Assembly: GCA_028280735.1 (NCBI GenBank)
Contig: JANQLH010000048.1
Location: 1-36,194 of the forward strand
From: SAR324 cluster bacterium
Lineage (GTDB): Bacteria; SAR324; XYD2-FULL-50-16
Direction of reading: 5' to 3'
DNA length: 36,194 bases
The notes beneath the pieces are model-generated. The model did no database searches. It saw only the letters and a list, made by a program, of their open reading frames with translations, and was not told the DNA's origin. The position numbers and the translations under genes were made by a program. Of the stretch, positions 1 to 6,708 are shown piece after piece. How positions within the stretch are numbered: the stretch's first letter is position 1; each line of letters opens with the position of its first letter.

Positions 1-1
1 C

Positions 2-24
2 GATGGGTAACGGAGTTACCCATC
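2..24. repeat. perfect 10-bp inverted repeat (REP-like hairpin), at window edge
   Basis: The arms GATGGGTAAC (2-11) and GTTACCCATC (15-24) are perfect reverse complements around a 3-base loop, followed by CCTACGG. Hairpins of the GTAGGATGGGTAAC type are common as short dispersed palindromes in many bacterial genomes, often REP- or IS-derived. The window starts one base before it, so any partner copy or longer element to the left cannot be seen. Confidence 0.55.
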
Positions 25-104
25 CTACGGTTTTAAGAGTTCCGGATTTAAAGAATACGATTGTAGAAGGGGAGTATTGAGAGTAACTTAGCGTTTATGG
101 GGGG

Positions 105-203
105 TCAAGCCCGGAGTGACAAGTTTGACTAAACGTCGATTAAATTTGGGAAAATCATTGATTTTTCTATTGTAACACAATCTTCAAGTCCGGCATGACT
201 TGA
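105..203. repeat. two degenerate copies of a palindromic intergenic repeat
   Basis: TCAAGCCCGGAGTGAC (105-120) and TCAAGTCCGGCATGAC (184-199) match at 13 of 16 positions. The second copy also forms a hairpin, TCAAGTC (184-190) with GACTTGA (197-203). Both resemble the widespread intergenic motif of the GTCATnCCGGnCTTGA type. They lie downstream of the acyl-CoA dehydrogenase gene that ends at 299, so the second hairpin could help end that transcript, but no T-run follows it. Confidence 0.4.
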
Positions 204-298
204 TGTGTTAGCGATCGCAGATTTTGTTGAACTTCCTCACGAAAGAGGTGTGTCATTTTTCGAACAAGTTGCCAATTAAACAAGCCTTTCAAAAAACT

Positions 299-1441
299 TC
301 ACAAGCCCATAGACTGTGCAATGATCGTTTTCATTATTTCGGTCGTTCCGGCGAAGATCGTCACAACGCGCAGGTCTCTGAAATGTCTGGATATCAGCTT
401 TGTCTCCTGAATTCCGTATTCTCCGAAAAGATCGAGGACCCTATCAACAAGCTGATTGGCCATTTCTGAGCTGGAATATTTTATCATCATGGTTTCGGAA
501 ATGACATTGTCACCAGACATATGTCCCAATATAACCTGATCAAGCAAAGCTCGATTGAGTTTTACCTCTGTTGCCAGTTCAGCCAGGGTAAATTTAATTG
601 ACTGATGCTTTGATAGAAGTTTCCCTTTTAAGCTATTGTTTTTACAGAACTCAACAGCTTCCTCCAGGATCAGCTCAGCAGCTTTCACATTACTGATGGC
701 GCTGACCAGCCTTTCTTGCTGGAGTTTCTGCATCAGCATTGAAAAACCACTTCCTTTCTCTCCCAGAATGTTGGTTTTGGGGATCCGACAATCTGAAAAG
801 AATAATTCCGCCGTGTCCTGACTAAACATCCCCATTTTTTCCAGATGCCGGCCCCTGGAAAATCCGGGTGTCCCGTCTTCAACCAGGTAAAGGGATATGG
901 CATTATGTTTATCATCAATTTCGGGATTTGTGGCTGCAACAATTACCAGATCGCAGTTTATTCCATTGGAAATGAAGGTTTTGGTCCCGTTTAGAATCAC
1001 TTCACCTGCTTCTTCAACTGCGGTTGTCTCCATAGAAGCCAAATCACTTCCAGCACCCGGTTCCGTCATGGCTATCGCTGTAATAATATCTCCGGAAACA
1101 CAACCCGGGAGGTATTTTTTCTTTATTTCCTCAGAACCGAAGGATTCGATGTAAGGGACGATAATATCACTGTGGAGTCCTGCAGCCAGGCCGGTTTGTC
1201 CGGATGCAATCATTTCCTCCGAGACTATTACCGAGTATAGAAAATCAAGGCCGGGTCCTCCATATTCCTTGGATACTTCCGTGGATAGAAACCCTGCTTT
1301 ACCCATTTTCCTCCAGGATTCCTTGGGAACAATCTTATTGGTTTCCCATTGATCGGCATATGGAAGGATTTCTTTTGCAATAAAACCTTTTAGTTTTTCA
1401 CGAAAATCCTCATGATCTTTTGAATAATGTAAAATTCCCAT
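299..1441 (-). CDS. acyl-CoA dehydrogenase (LCAD/IVD-type active site)
   Basis: A 380-residue FAD-dependent acyl-CoA dehydrogenase, the normal family length. It should oxidise an acyl-CoA to the 2-enoyl-CoA and pass electrons to ETF. The signature AMTEPGAGSD is at 124-133. The C-terminal motif reads IFAGTTEI (362-369), with Ala364 where medium- and short-chain enzymes carry the catalytic Glu. Glu243 in QQER on helix G matches the base used by long-chain and isovaleryl-CoA dehydrogenases, so the enzyme is probably active. It is last in an operon with a second dehydrogenase 8 bases upstream and a MaoC hydratase before that. The start has AGGA a few bases upstream. Substrate is unknown; a branched or long acyl chain is inference. 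Confidence 0.93.
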   Translation of the reverse strand: MGILHYSKDHEDFREKLKGFIAKEILPYADQWETNKIVPKESWRKMGKAGFLSTEVSKEYGGPGLDFLYSVIVSEEMIASGQTGLAAGLHSDIIVPYIESFGSEEIKKKYLPGCVSGDIITAIAMTEPGAGSDLASMETTAVEEAGEVILNGTKTFISNGINCDLVIVAATNPEIDDKHNAISLYLVEDGTPGFSRGRHLEKMGMFSQDTAELFFSDCRIPKTNILGEKGSGFSMLMQKLQQERLVSAISNVKAAELILEEAVEFCKNNSLKGKLLSKHQSIKFTLAELATEVKLNRALLDQVILGHMSGDNVISETMMIKYSSSEMANQLVDRVLDLFGEYGIQETKLISRHFRDLRVVTIFAGTTEIMKTIIAQSMGL

Positions 1442-1449
1442 GTCAGTTC

Positions 1450-2601
1450 CTATTTAATCTTACCAATAGCTGCTTCCGCAATTACCTCATTTTGAATGTC
1501 ACGCGCTCCTTCCCGGATTTCCAGCGTTTTTGCATCCCGATAAAATCGTTCCACTTCATATTCCGTCATATAACCGTAACCGCCAAAGAGCTGAATAGTA
1601 TGAGCCCCTACTTCCATCGCAGTTCGACAAGCTGTCATCTTTGCCATTGAGCACAAAGCGGGATCAGTTTTATTATTGTCCGCAAGCCAGGCCGCCTTGT
1701 GGAGGATTAACCTGGAAAGCTCAATCCTGGTCGCCATCTCAGCTATTTTGTGTTTACTGACTTGAAACTCGGCAATTTTTCTTCCAAACTGCTCCCTTCC
1801 CTTAACATAGTCAATCATTCGGTCATAACTGGCCAAGGCATTGCCAAGGGCTTGACCGGCGAGATTAAGCCTCTCTTGATTCAAATAAGTCATCAGCTGA
1901 AAGTATCCTTGCCCTGCCTTACCAAGGATATTGTCCTCTTCCAGCAGCACATCTTCAAAGGTCATTTCCGAGCATGCCACCAGGTTGTTACCAAGTCTTT
2001 TACCATAAGGCTTTGAGATAAGTCCGGGGTTACCTGCATCGATAAGAAACATAGTCAGGCACTTCTCAATAGGGTCCGCCTCTGCTCCGGTTTTACACGT
2101 AACAATATAAAACCCTGCTTTTCCGCCATTGATAACATAAGCTTTTTTGCCACTCAGCTTCCATTGAGCTGACAAATGATCCGCGTTGGTTTGCACATCA
2201 GTGTAGTCTCCTCCCGAACGGGTTTCAGCAAGCGCTTTAGCAGATAATAGTTCACCTTCCGCAACCTTGGGTAGATAGCTTTCCTTTTGCTTATCAGAAC
2301 CGAATTGACAAAGCAGTTCACAACCAATGGGCGCCTGGACAATGGCACTGCCGATACTGGGATCCTTTCGACACAATTCTTCGGAAATCAATGCATTTTC
2401 CAGCAGACCCATTCCGCCACCCGAATATTTTTCCGGAAAATGAATGCCTATAAAACCCAAATCAGCTGCGCTTTTCCAGATCTCTTCGGGAAATACGCCG
2501 TCTCTGTCCAACTCATAAGCAAGTTCTTTGTCGAACTCTCCCTTTGCAAAATCCTTGGCAGCTTTTTGAATCTCCTTTTGAGGTTTCGTTAGCTGAAACA
2601 T
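1450..2601 (-). CDS. acyl-CoA dehydrogenase (second paralogue)
   Basis: Acyl-CoA dehydrogenase of 383 residues. Two consecutive ATGs occur; AGGAGG lies one base before the first (2604) and four before the second (2601), so 2601 is preferred. With the 2604 numbering, the flavin-site signature is a divergent ALAETRSGGD (124-133). GGYGYMTEYEVERFYRDAK (341-359) is well conserved. The C-terminal REGARDI (364-370) keeps Glu365 at the canonical catalytic position, and NQER (242-245) also has Glu on helix G. It differs clearly from its neighbour downstream in active-site pattern. Neighbouring dehydrogenase pairs can work as separate enzymes or as mixed tetramers, as shown for actinobacterial steroid enzymes; which applies here is not visible. 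Confidence 0.92.
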   Translation of the reverse strand: MFQLTKPQKEIQKAAKDFAKGEFDKELAYELDRDGVFPEEIWKSAADLGFIGIHFPEKYSGGGMGLLENALISEELCRKDPSIGSAIVQAPIGCELLCQFGSDKQKESYLPKVAEGELLSAKALAETRSGGDYTDVQTNADHLSAQWKLSGKKAYVINGGKAGFYIVTCKTGAEADPIEKCLTMFLIDAGNPGLISKPYGKRLGNNLVACSEMTFEDVLLEEDNILGKAGQGYFQLMTYLNQERLNLAGQALGNALASYDRMIDYVKGREQFGRKIAEFQVSKHKIAEMATRIELSRLILHKAAWLADNNKTDPALCSMAKMTACRTAMEVGAHTIQLFGGYGYMTEYEVERFYRDAKTLEIREGARDIQNEVIAEAAIGKIK

Positions 2602-2616
2602 CATCCCTCCTGCAGA

Positions 2617-3453
2617 TTAATTGATTTCAGCAGTCGCATTTCCCAAAACTATCCTGCCATCCTGCGTTTGCGTTTGAATTACATAGCTCTTGTCATTTAC
2701 CTTCCATCCCTCGGTAATCAGTGTTTCACCCGGAAAAACAACACCGGTGAATCTGACACCGAATGATTTTAACTTGGCCGGATCATTATCACAAACACTC
2801 TCCAAGATCGCTCTTCCGGCAAAGCCAAAACTACACAATCCATGTAAAATCGGCGTATCGAAACCTCCCATTTTGGCAAACTCCGGGTCAATATGCAGAG
2901 GGTTCTTATCACCGCTAAGCCGGTACAATGCTGCCTGGTCCGGTGATGTTTTCTGCTCTACTCGAAAATCCGCAGGTTTACCTTCGGGTGGCAGGATCTT
3001 TTCAGCTTTTGGACCTCGTTCTCCACCAAAATTACCGCCGCTGCGATCCATCACGACCGCTTTGTTTTCAAAAAGCAGTTCACCACTATCATCCCTGCTT
3101 TCAATATCGATGTTGATCACAGCTCCCTTATCGCCTTTGTCATAAATAGAATTGCACACAGCGGTGCTTTCCAACTTCCCTTTGATAGGAATCGGTTTAT
3201 GCATGATTATTTTATGCTCACCATGCAATACCGTGAACATGTTAAGATTGGCTTCTGTGGCTATAGGAATCAAAGTAGGAAAAAAAGGTATGACTGCAAA
3301 CATGGGATAGACTTTTAAATCCTTTTCATAAACAAAGTGCAGATCTTTACTGCCTGCGCCAATACCCAGCGCATAGAGAATAACAGTATCTTCATTGTAT
3401 TCAAACGGAATCCCTTTAATCTCCTTCCCCACAATATCCGTGTTAATGCCCAT
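2617..3453 (-). CDS. MaoC-like two-domain enoyl-CoA hydratase
   Basis: A 278-residue double hot-dog protein of the hydratase 2 (MaoC / peroxisomal MFE-2) type, which adds water to 2-enoyl-CoA to give (R)-3-hydroxyacyl-CoA. An in-frame ATG at 3471 exists, but AAGGAGG sits just before the ATG at 3453, so that start is chosen. The second half carries the hydratase motif YRLSGDKNPLHIDP with catalytic Asp182 and His187, followed by PILHGL. The first half is the degenerate hot-dog that forms the acyl tunnel in this family. It is the first gene of a three-gene operon, 12-15 bases before the dehydrogenase gene. The three products could cover dehydrogenation and hydration of one acyl-CoA class. Confidence 0.9.
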   Translation of the reverse strand: MGINTDIVGKEIKGIPFEYNEDTVILYALGIGAGSKDLHFVYEKDLKVYPMFAVIPFFPTLIPIATEANLNMFTVLHGEHKIIMHKPIPIKGKLESTAVCNSIYDKGDKGAVINIDIESRDDSGELLFENKAVVMDRSGGNFGGERGPKAEKILPPEGKPADFRVEQKTSPDQAALYRLSGDKNPLHIDPEFAKMGGFDTPILHGLCSFGFAGRAILESVCDNDPAKLKSFGVRFTGVVFPGETLITEGWKVNDKSYVIQTQTQDGRIVLGNATAEIN

Positions 3454-4126
3454 TTTTCCTCCTTTGTCCATTGATGATTTTAAACGTGGTTACAACCTGA
3501 TTGTTTATCATTTACAACTATAATAACAGATGCTTAACTTTATTTAATCTGAAGCCATCATAAGATTCCATCAATTGATGGACTATCCTGCCTCTCCTAT
3601 TCAAAATCTGTCAAGATTAAAAGAAAACATTTACAAGCAATAGAAACAATCCGGTTTATCAAAACGGCATTACCTAAAATCAACAGCCAACATTCGCGTT
3701 AGAAAGGGATGTTAAATTTTTCAACCTGATGACCCTTTGAAGGTTTTAACATCATTCAGTTGAATTCAATTGGCTATGGAAGTATAGTCTGATTGTGTAC
3801 TATAATTTATATATTATAAACCTTTAACAATATTAGTGTATAAAGAGATTATCCCATAAAAACAGTATGAAAAGAAGAAAGACCTTGCAATAATTAATAA
3901 CTTAAAGCGGGTTCTTTTATATCTTCTTTGCCAGGCATTTGAAGATAAACATATGATCAAAATTTAACATTTTCGTGCGATTATCACCATAAACTCATTT
4001 CCTTGAAATCATGCCGGTTATACTTTACCATTTGACTTCTTTTGAGGGCGGCAATTTATTATTTACCCGGTTTAATTAGCTTGTCTTCGTCAATAAGTTA
4101 TACAATAAAGAGCTTCAAGGATGAGA
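3454..4126. other. gene-free divergent intergenic region
   Basis: About 670 bases of AT-rich DNA between the minus-strand acyl-CoA operon and the plus-strand patatin gene. No coding potential was recognised on either strand. It contains a 14-bp palindrome (3568-3581) and a 10-bp palindrome TTGAATTCAA (3760-3769). Several AT-rich -10-like boxes are present, but none pairs convincingly with a -35 box, so no promoter is called. It must hold the promoters for both transcription units. Confidence 0.6.
3568..3581. promoter_or_regulatory. 14-bp perfect palindrome, candidate operator
   Basis: CCATCAATTGATGG reads identically on both strands. It lies 115 bases upstream of the MaoC start, in the region expected to hold the operon promoter. 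Dyads of this size are typical of dimeric repressors such as TetR- or GntR-family regulators of acyl-CoA genes, but no such regulator gene is in the window. A 14-bp palindrome can occur by chance at a few per cent in a region this long. Confidence 0.3.
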
Positions 4127-4987
4127 ATGGATAACCGTTTTAAGCTGGAGGATATAAAATCCGTTGTTTTTTCCGGAGGAGGCAGCCGGTGTTTGTGGCA
4201 AGCCGGTGTTTGGACAGTGCTTTCGCAAAAACCGAACTTTAAACCTTCAACAATTGCAGCTGCCAGTGCTGGTGCAACCATGGTTAGTCTGTTGTTGACG
4301 GGAAACGCGGAAAAAGGACTCGATTATTTCAAAGAAGTTACGGCAAAAAACAGAAAAAATGCCTATTGGTCTCATGTATTTTCTAAAAAGCCGGTTTTCC
4401 CGCACTTTGAAATTTATAAAACGGCGATATTGGATTTAATTGAGGAAGATGACCTGAAGAAGTTAAAAACAGCCCCGGAAGTTCGGGTCATGATATCACA
4501 ACCTCCACCTTGGCTGGGCCCCAGGTCAGGTTCTTTTGTGGGTATTTTATCTTATTCCCTGGAAAAGTTTTTAAGGTATCCTATGCATCCAAGTTTTTCC
4601 AGGAAGTTGGGATACAGATCCCAGATGATCCTTATGTCGCAATGCTCAACAGTTAAAGAACTGGCGGATTTGTTACTTCAATCCTCCTGTACTCCTCCGT
4701 TTGTACCGGTAATGAAAAGAAACGGAATGCCTGTTTTGGATGGCGGTTTAATAGACAATGTACCGGTGAATGCCTTGGCTGACAGACCGGGACTTAAATT
4801 CGTTCTTTTGTCAAGACAATACCCGGCGAACAAGATTCCAAAATATGATGATCGGTTTTACTTCCAACCATCAGAGTCAATTACTGTCAACAAGTGGGAT
4901 TACACAAATCCGGGCGGTTTACAGTTCGCCTATGATCTTGGTAAAAAAGATGCAGTAAACCTTCTGAATTCATTGGATGCCTCATAG
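4127..4987 (+). CDS. patatin-like phospholipase
   Basis: A 286-residue patatin-family serine acyl hydrolase, expected to cleave acyl esters of phospholipids or other lipids with a Ser-Asp dyad. The oxyanion-hole motif GGGSR is at 17-21, the nucleophile elbow is ASAG with Ser47, and the second catalytic residue is Asp205 in DGG. The residue two before the serine is Ala rather than the usual Gly of GxSxG. ATGs occur at 4121 and 4127; AAGG ends right against the first and six bases before the second, so 4127 is chosen. No signal peptide or membrane segment is evident, so it is probably cytoplasmic. The gene 55 bases downstream encodes a cyclic-nucleotide-binding protein, a pairing that recalls NTE/RssA-type lipases in which both domains are fused. 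Confidence 0.9.
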   Translation: MDNRFKLEDIKSVVFSGGGSRCLWQAGVWTVLSQKPNFKPSTIAAASAGATMVSLLLTGNAEKGLDYFKEVTAKNRKNAYWSHVFSKKPVFPHFEIYKTAILDLIEEDDLKKLKTAPEVRVMISQPPPWLGPRSGSFVGILSYSLEKFLRYPMHPSFSRKLGYRSQMILMSQCSTVKELADLLLQSSCTPPFVPVMKRNGMPVLDGGLIDNVPVNALADRPGLKFVLLSRQYPANKIPKYDDRFYFQPSESITVNKWDYTNPGGLQFAYDLGKKDAVNLLNSLDAS

Positions 4988-5042
4988 TACATTTCCTTTT
5001 TTTTAATAATAATTTGAACTCAATTCTGAACTAACAACGACC

Positions 5043-6191
5043 ATGAATCCGGTAACAAATTATTGTGAAGCCGTTTTAGGGGATGACAAGGCAGCCAAGG
5101 ACGTTTTACGACATATTCCTGAATTTGCAGCTTGCTCCGATACCTTGCTTGACATGGTTTTTTGTTACAGTAAACCGGTTAACTTAAAAGAAGGAGATGT
5201 TTTAATTGAGGAGGGGCTGTTTGACCAATGGGTATATTTTGTCATCAAGGGTGATCTGGATGTCATGATTTCCGGCAAGAATCTCGGTTCTACCGCAGGC
5301 CCAATTGTCGGAGAGAGATGCATTTTAGGTGAACCCAGGGGAGCTAATCTTGTTGCAGGTAAGGATGGCTTGCTTGCCCTGGGTGTGGAAATGACAATTT
5401 TGGATGAGTTAAATAGAGCAGTTAATGATTACAGTAAAGTAGCAAAAACTGATGAGGAATTAACCAAATTTTCCGAAGAGAAAATGGCAGTTTCCCTTGA
5501 GCTTCTTGTCATTGTGCTCATGGAAGTTGTCGGTCGTATCATAAATATGCATCGCACTGGAGAAAGATCCCTCGATGCCCTTAAGAAAACCCGGCCGGCT
5601 TTGAATATTCAACTTCAAAGCCTTTACAGCTTTTCTGATAATAGTTTTGAACATCCTGCAAGAGAATCAAGAGAAGAGCTTTCTGATATTGAACCGAAAA
5701 AGAATATCTCCGTTTACAGTTTCAAAGACTTTGTGGATATTGTTTATTTCGAACTTCTGCAAAAAAACATGTCCTCGTTTGGTTTCGAAGAGTTCTCGCA
5801 GCAGAAATGGAATGAAACCCTGACCATCGACAAAAACTACAATGCAACAATCTGGGATGCATATAACTGGTTAAAAGAGGAGTTCGGCTTGAGCAACGCC
5901 GAATTAATCGATGTGACTTTCTCCATATTTGAAGTCGCCAGCAAATACACTGCAGCCGCCAATAATTCCATTTCAGCAATCCTTGCAATTTCTGATTGTG
6001 AGGATGAAAAGCAAAAAGTAATCGACGAAGCCAGCATTGAAGAACGAGTTGTTGCCCCTGATAAACAGGAGCTGATTATGAAGCACCTGTTTTTGCCCAT
6101 GGAAGAAAAACTGACAAACGCCCAACTGTCTGATGTCAAGCAAGATACAAAGAAGATGAGTCAGACTGACATCGATGCCATGTTTGACTGA
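5043..6191 (+). CDS. cyclic-nucleotide-binding protein with FliM-like C-terminal peptide
   Basis: A 382-residue protein. Residues about 29-125 form a cyclic-nucleotide-binding fold (KEGDVLIEEG at 49-58, then a phosphate-binding cassette GERCILGEPRGANLVA at 90-105, with Glu91 and Arg99 in the positions that contact cAMP in CRP and PKA). There is no DNA-binding HTH. Residues about 130-180 are helical. Residues 220-320 form a second mostly helical region that I do not recognise. The last eleven residues, MSQTDIDAMFD (372-382), match the SQxEIDxL consensus by which the FliM N-terminus binds phosphorylated CheY. No Shine-Dalgarno sequence is seen at 5043; co-transcription with the patatin gene is likely. 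Role is unknown; a cNMP-responsive protein acting with the downstream signalling genes is inference. Confidence 0.82.
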   Translation: MNPVTNYCEAVLGDDKAAKDVLRHIPEFAACSDTLLDMVFCYSKPVNLKEGDVLIEEGLFDQWVYFVIKGDLDVMISGKNLGSTAGPIVGERCILGEPRGANLVAGKDGLLALGVEMTILDELNRAVNDYSKVAKTDEELTKFSEEKMAVSLELLVIVLMEVVGRIINMHRTGERSLDALKKTRPALNIQLQSLYSFSDNSFEHPARESREELSDIEPKKNISVYSFKDFVDIVYFELLQKNMSSFGFEEFSQQKWNETLTIDKNYNATIWDAYNWLKEEFGLSNAELIDVTFSIFEVASKYTAAANNSISAILAISDCEDEKQKVIDEASIEERVVAPDKQELIMKHLFLPMEEKLTNAQLSDVKQDTKKMSQTDIDAMFD

Positions 6192-6708
6192 TTTTTCATA
6201 CCCTCCAAAAACTCTGAAGATGATTACCGGATTCAATGGCTAATCTATTCAGTTAACAAGATTTCTTTCTGTTTGTTTCCCATCAAAGCCTGAAATAATT
6301 CTACCAAACAATCCTTTCCGGAAAACACCATCCCTTATTAAGATCATTATTCCCGGCTCTTTTTTAAGGCAATTGCTGCTATCCCTGCTTATAATCCGGA
6401 TGATGCCAACTCCGCTTCAAACGTTTACAAAGAATACGACTGTCGTTGAACAGAAGAAGTAAAACCCGGATCACTGAATGCTTTTATTCATTTAAACAAG
6501 TGTTGAGTGCCTACTTTCGATCGGCTAATTTTATCGATCGTTCATCTACAGTAGAGTTTTTGGTTGACTTATATTCCGTAAAACATTGTATAATAAAGCA
6601 ATATTTTTTTGGCATGGTAACAACATTCACAAAATTGAATCAGCATTTGGATTCCAAGAGCGCTGCAGCTTTTTCAATTCTTCAAGAACCGGAAACCCAT
6701 AAAATTCT
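6192..6708. other. gene-free region upstream of the signalling operon
   Basis: About 520 bases without a convincing gene. A TTG-initiated reading frame (6446-6712) spans the second half, but it lacks a ribosome-binding site, resembles nothing known, and overlaps the best promoter candidate (6564-6594). A 10-bp palindrome TTTCCGGAAA lies at 6315-6324. No clear terminator follows the cNMP-binding gene. Confidence 0.5.
6564..6594 (+). promoter_or_regulatory. candidate sigma-70 promoter for the signalling operon
   Basis: TTGACT (6564-6569) and a perfect TATAAT (6589-6594) are separated by 19 bases, slightly longer than the optimum of 17. Transcription would start near 6601, giving a leader of about 108 bases before the hybrid kinase. 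It is the best -35/-10 match seen between 6192 and 6708. Confidence 0.4.

Noticed and set aside
50-66. AAAGAATACGA shared between 50-60 and 6429-6439 as a dispersed repeat
   Set aside because: Exact 11-base matches are expected many times by chance in 36 kb, and the surrounding bases do not align well.
299-1441. The acyl-CoA dehydrogenase as an inactive subunit because the C-terminal catalytic Glu is Ala364
   Set aside because: Glu243 in the helix G motif QQER matches the catalytic base of long-chain and isovaleryl-CoA dehydrogenases, which also lack Glu at the C-terminal site.
4127-6191. CBASS- or Pycsar-like anti-phage system (patatin plus cNMP-binding protein)
   Set aside because: No nucleotidyltransferase or cyclase gene is nearby, the cNMP domain is not fused to a toxic effector, and the surroundings are metabolic and signalling genes rather than a defence island.
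6363-6449. Short stretch reading KAIAAIPAYNPDDAN in one frame, as a possible pseudogene remnant
   Set aside because: It is under 40 codons between stops, has no start signal, and no family is recognised.
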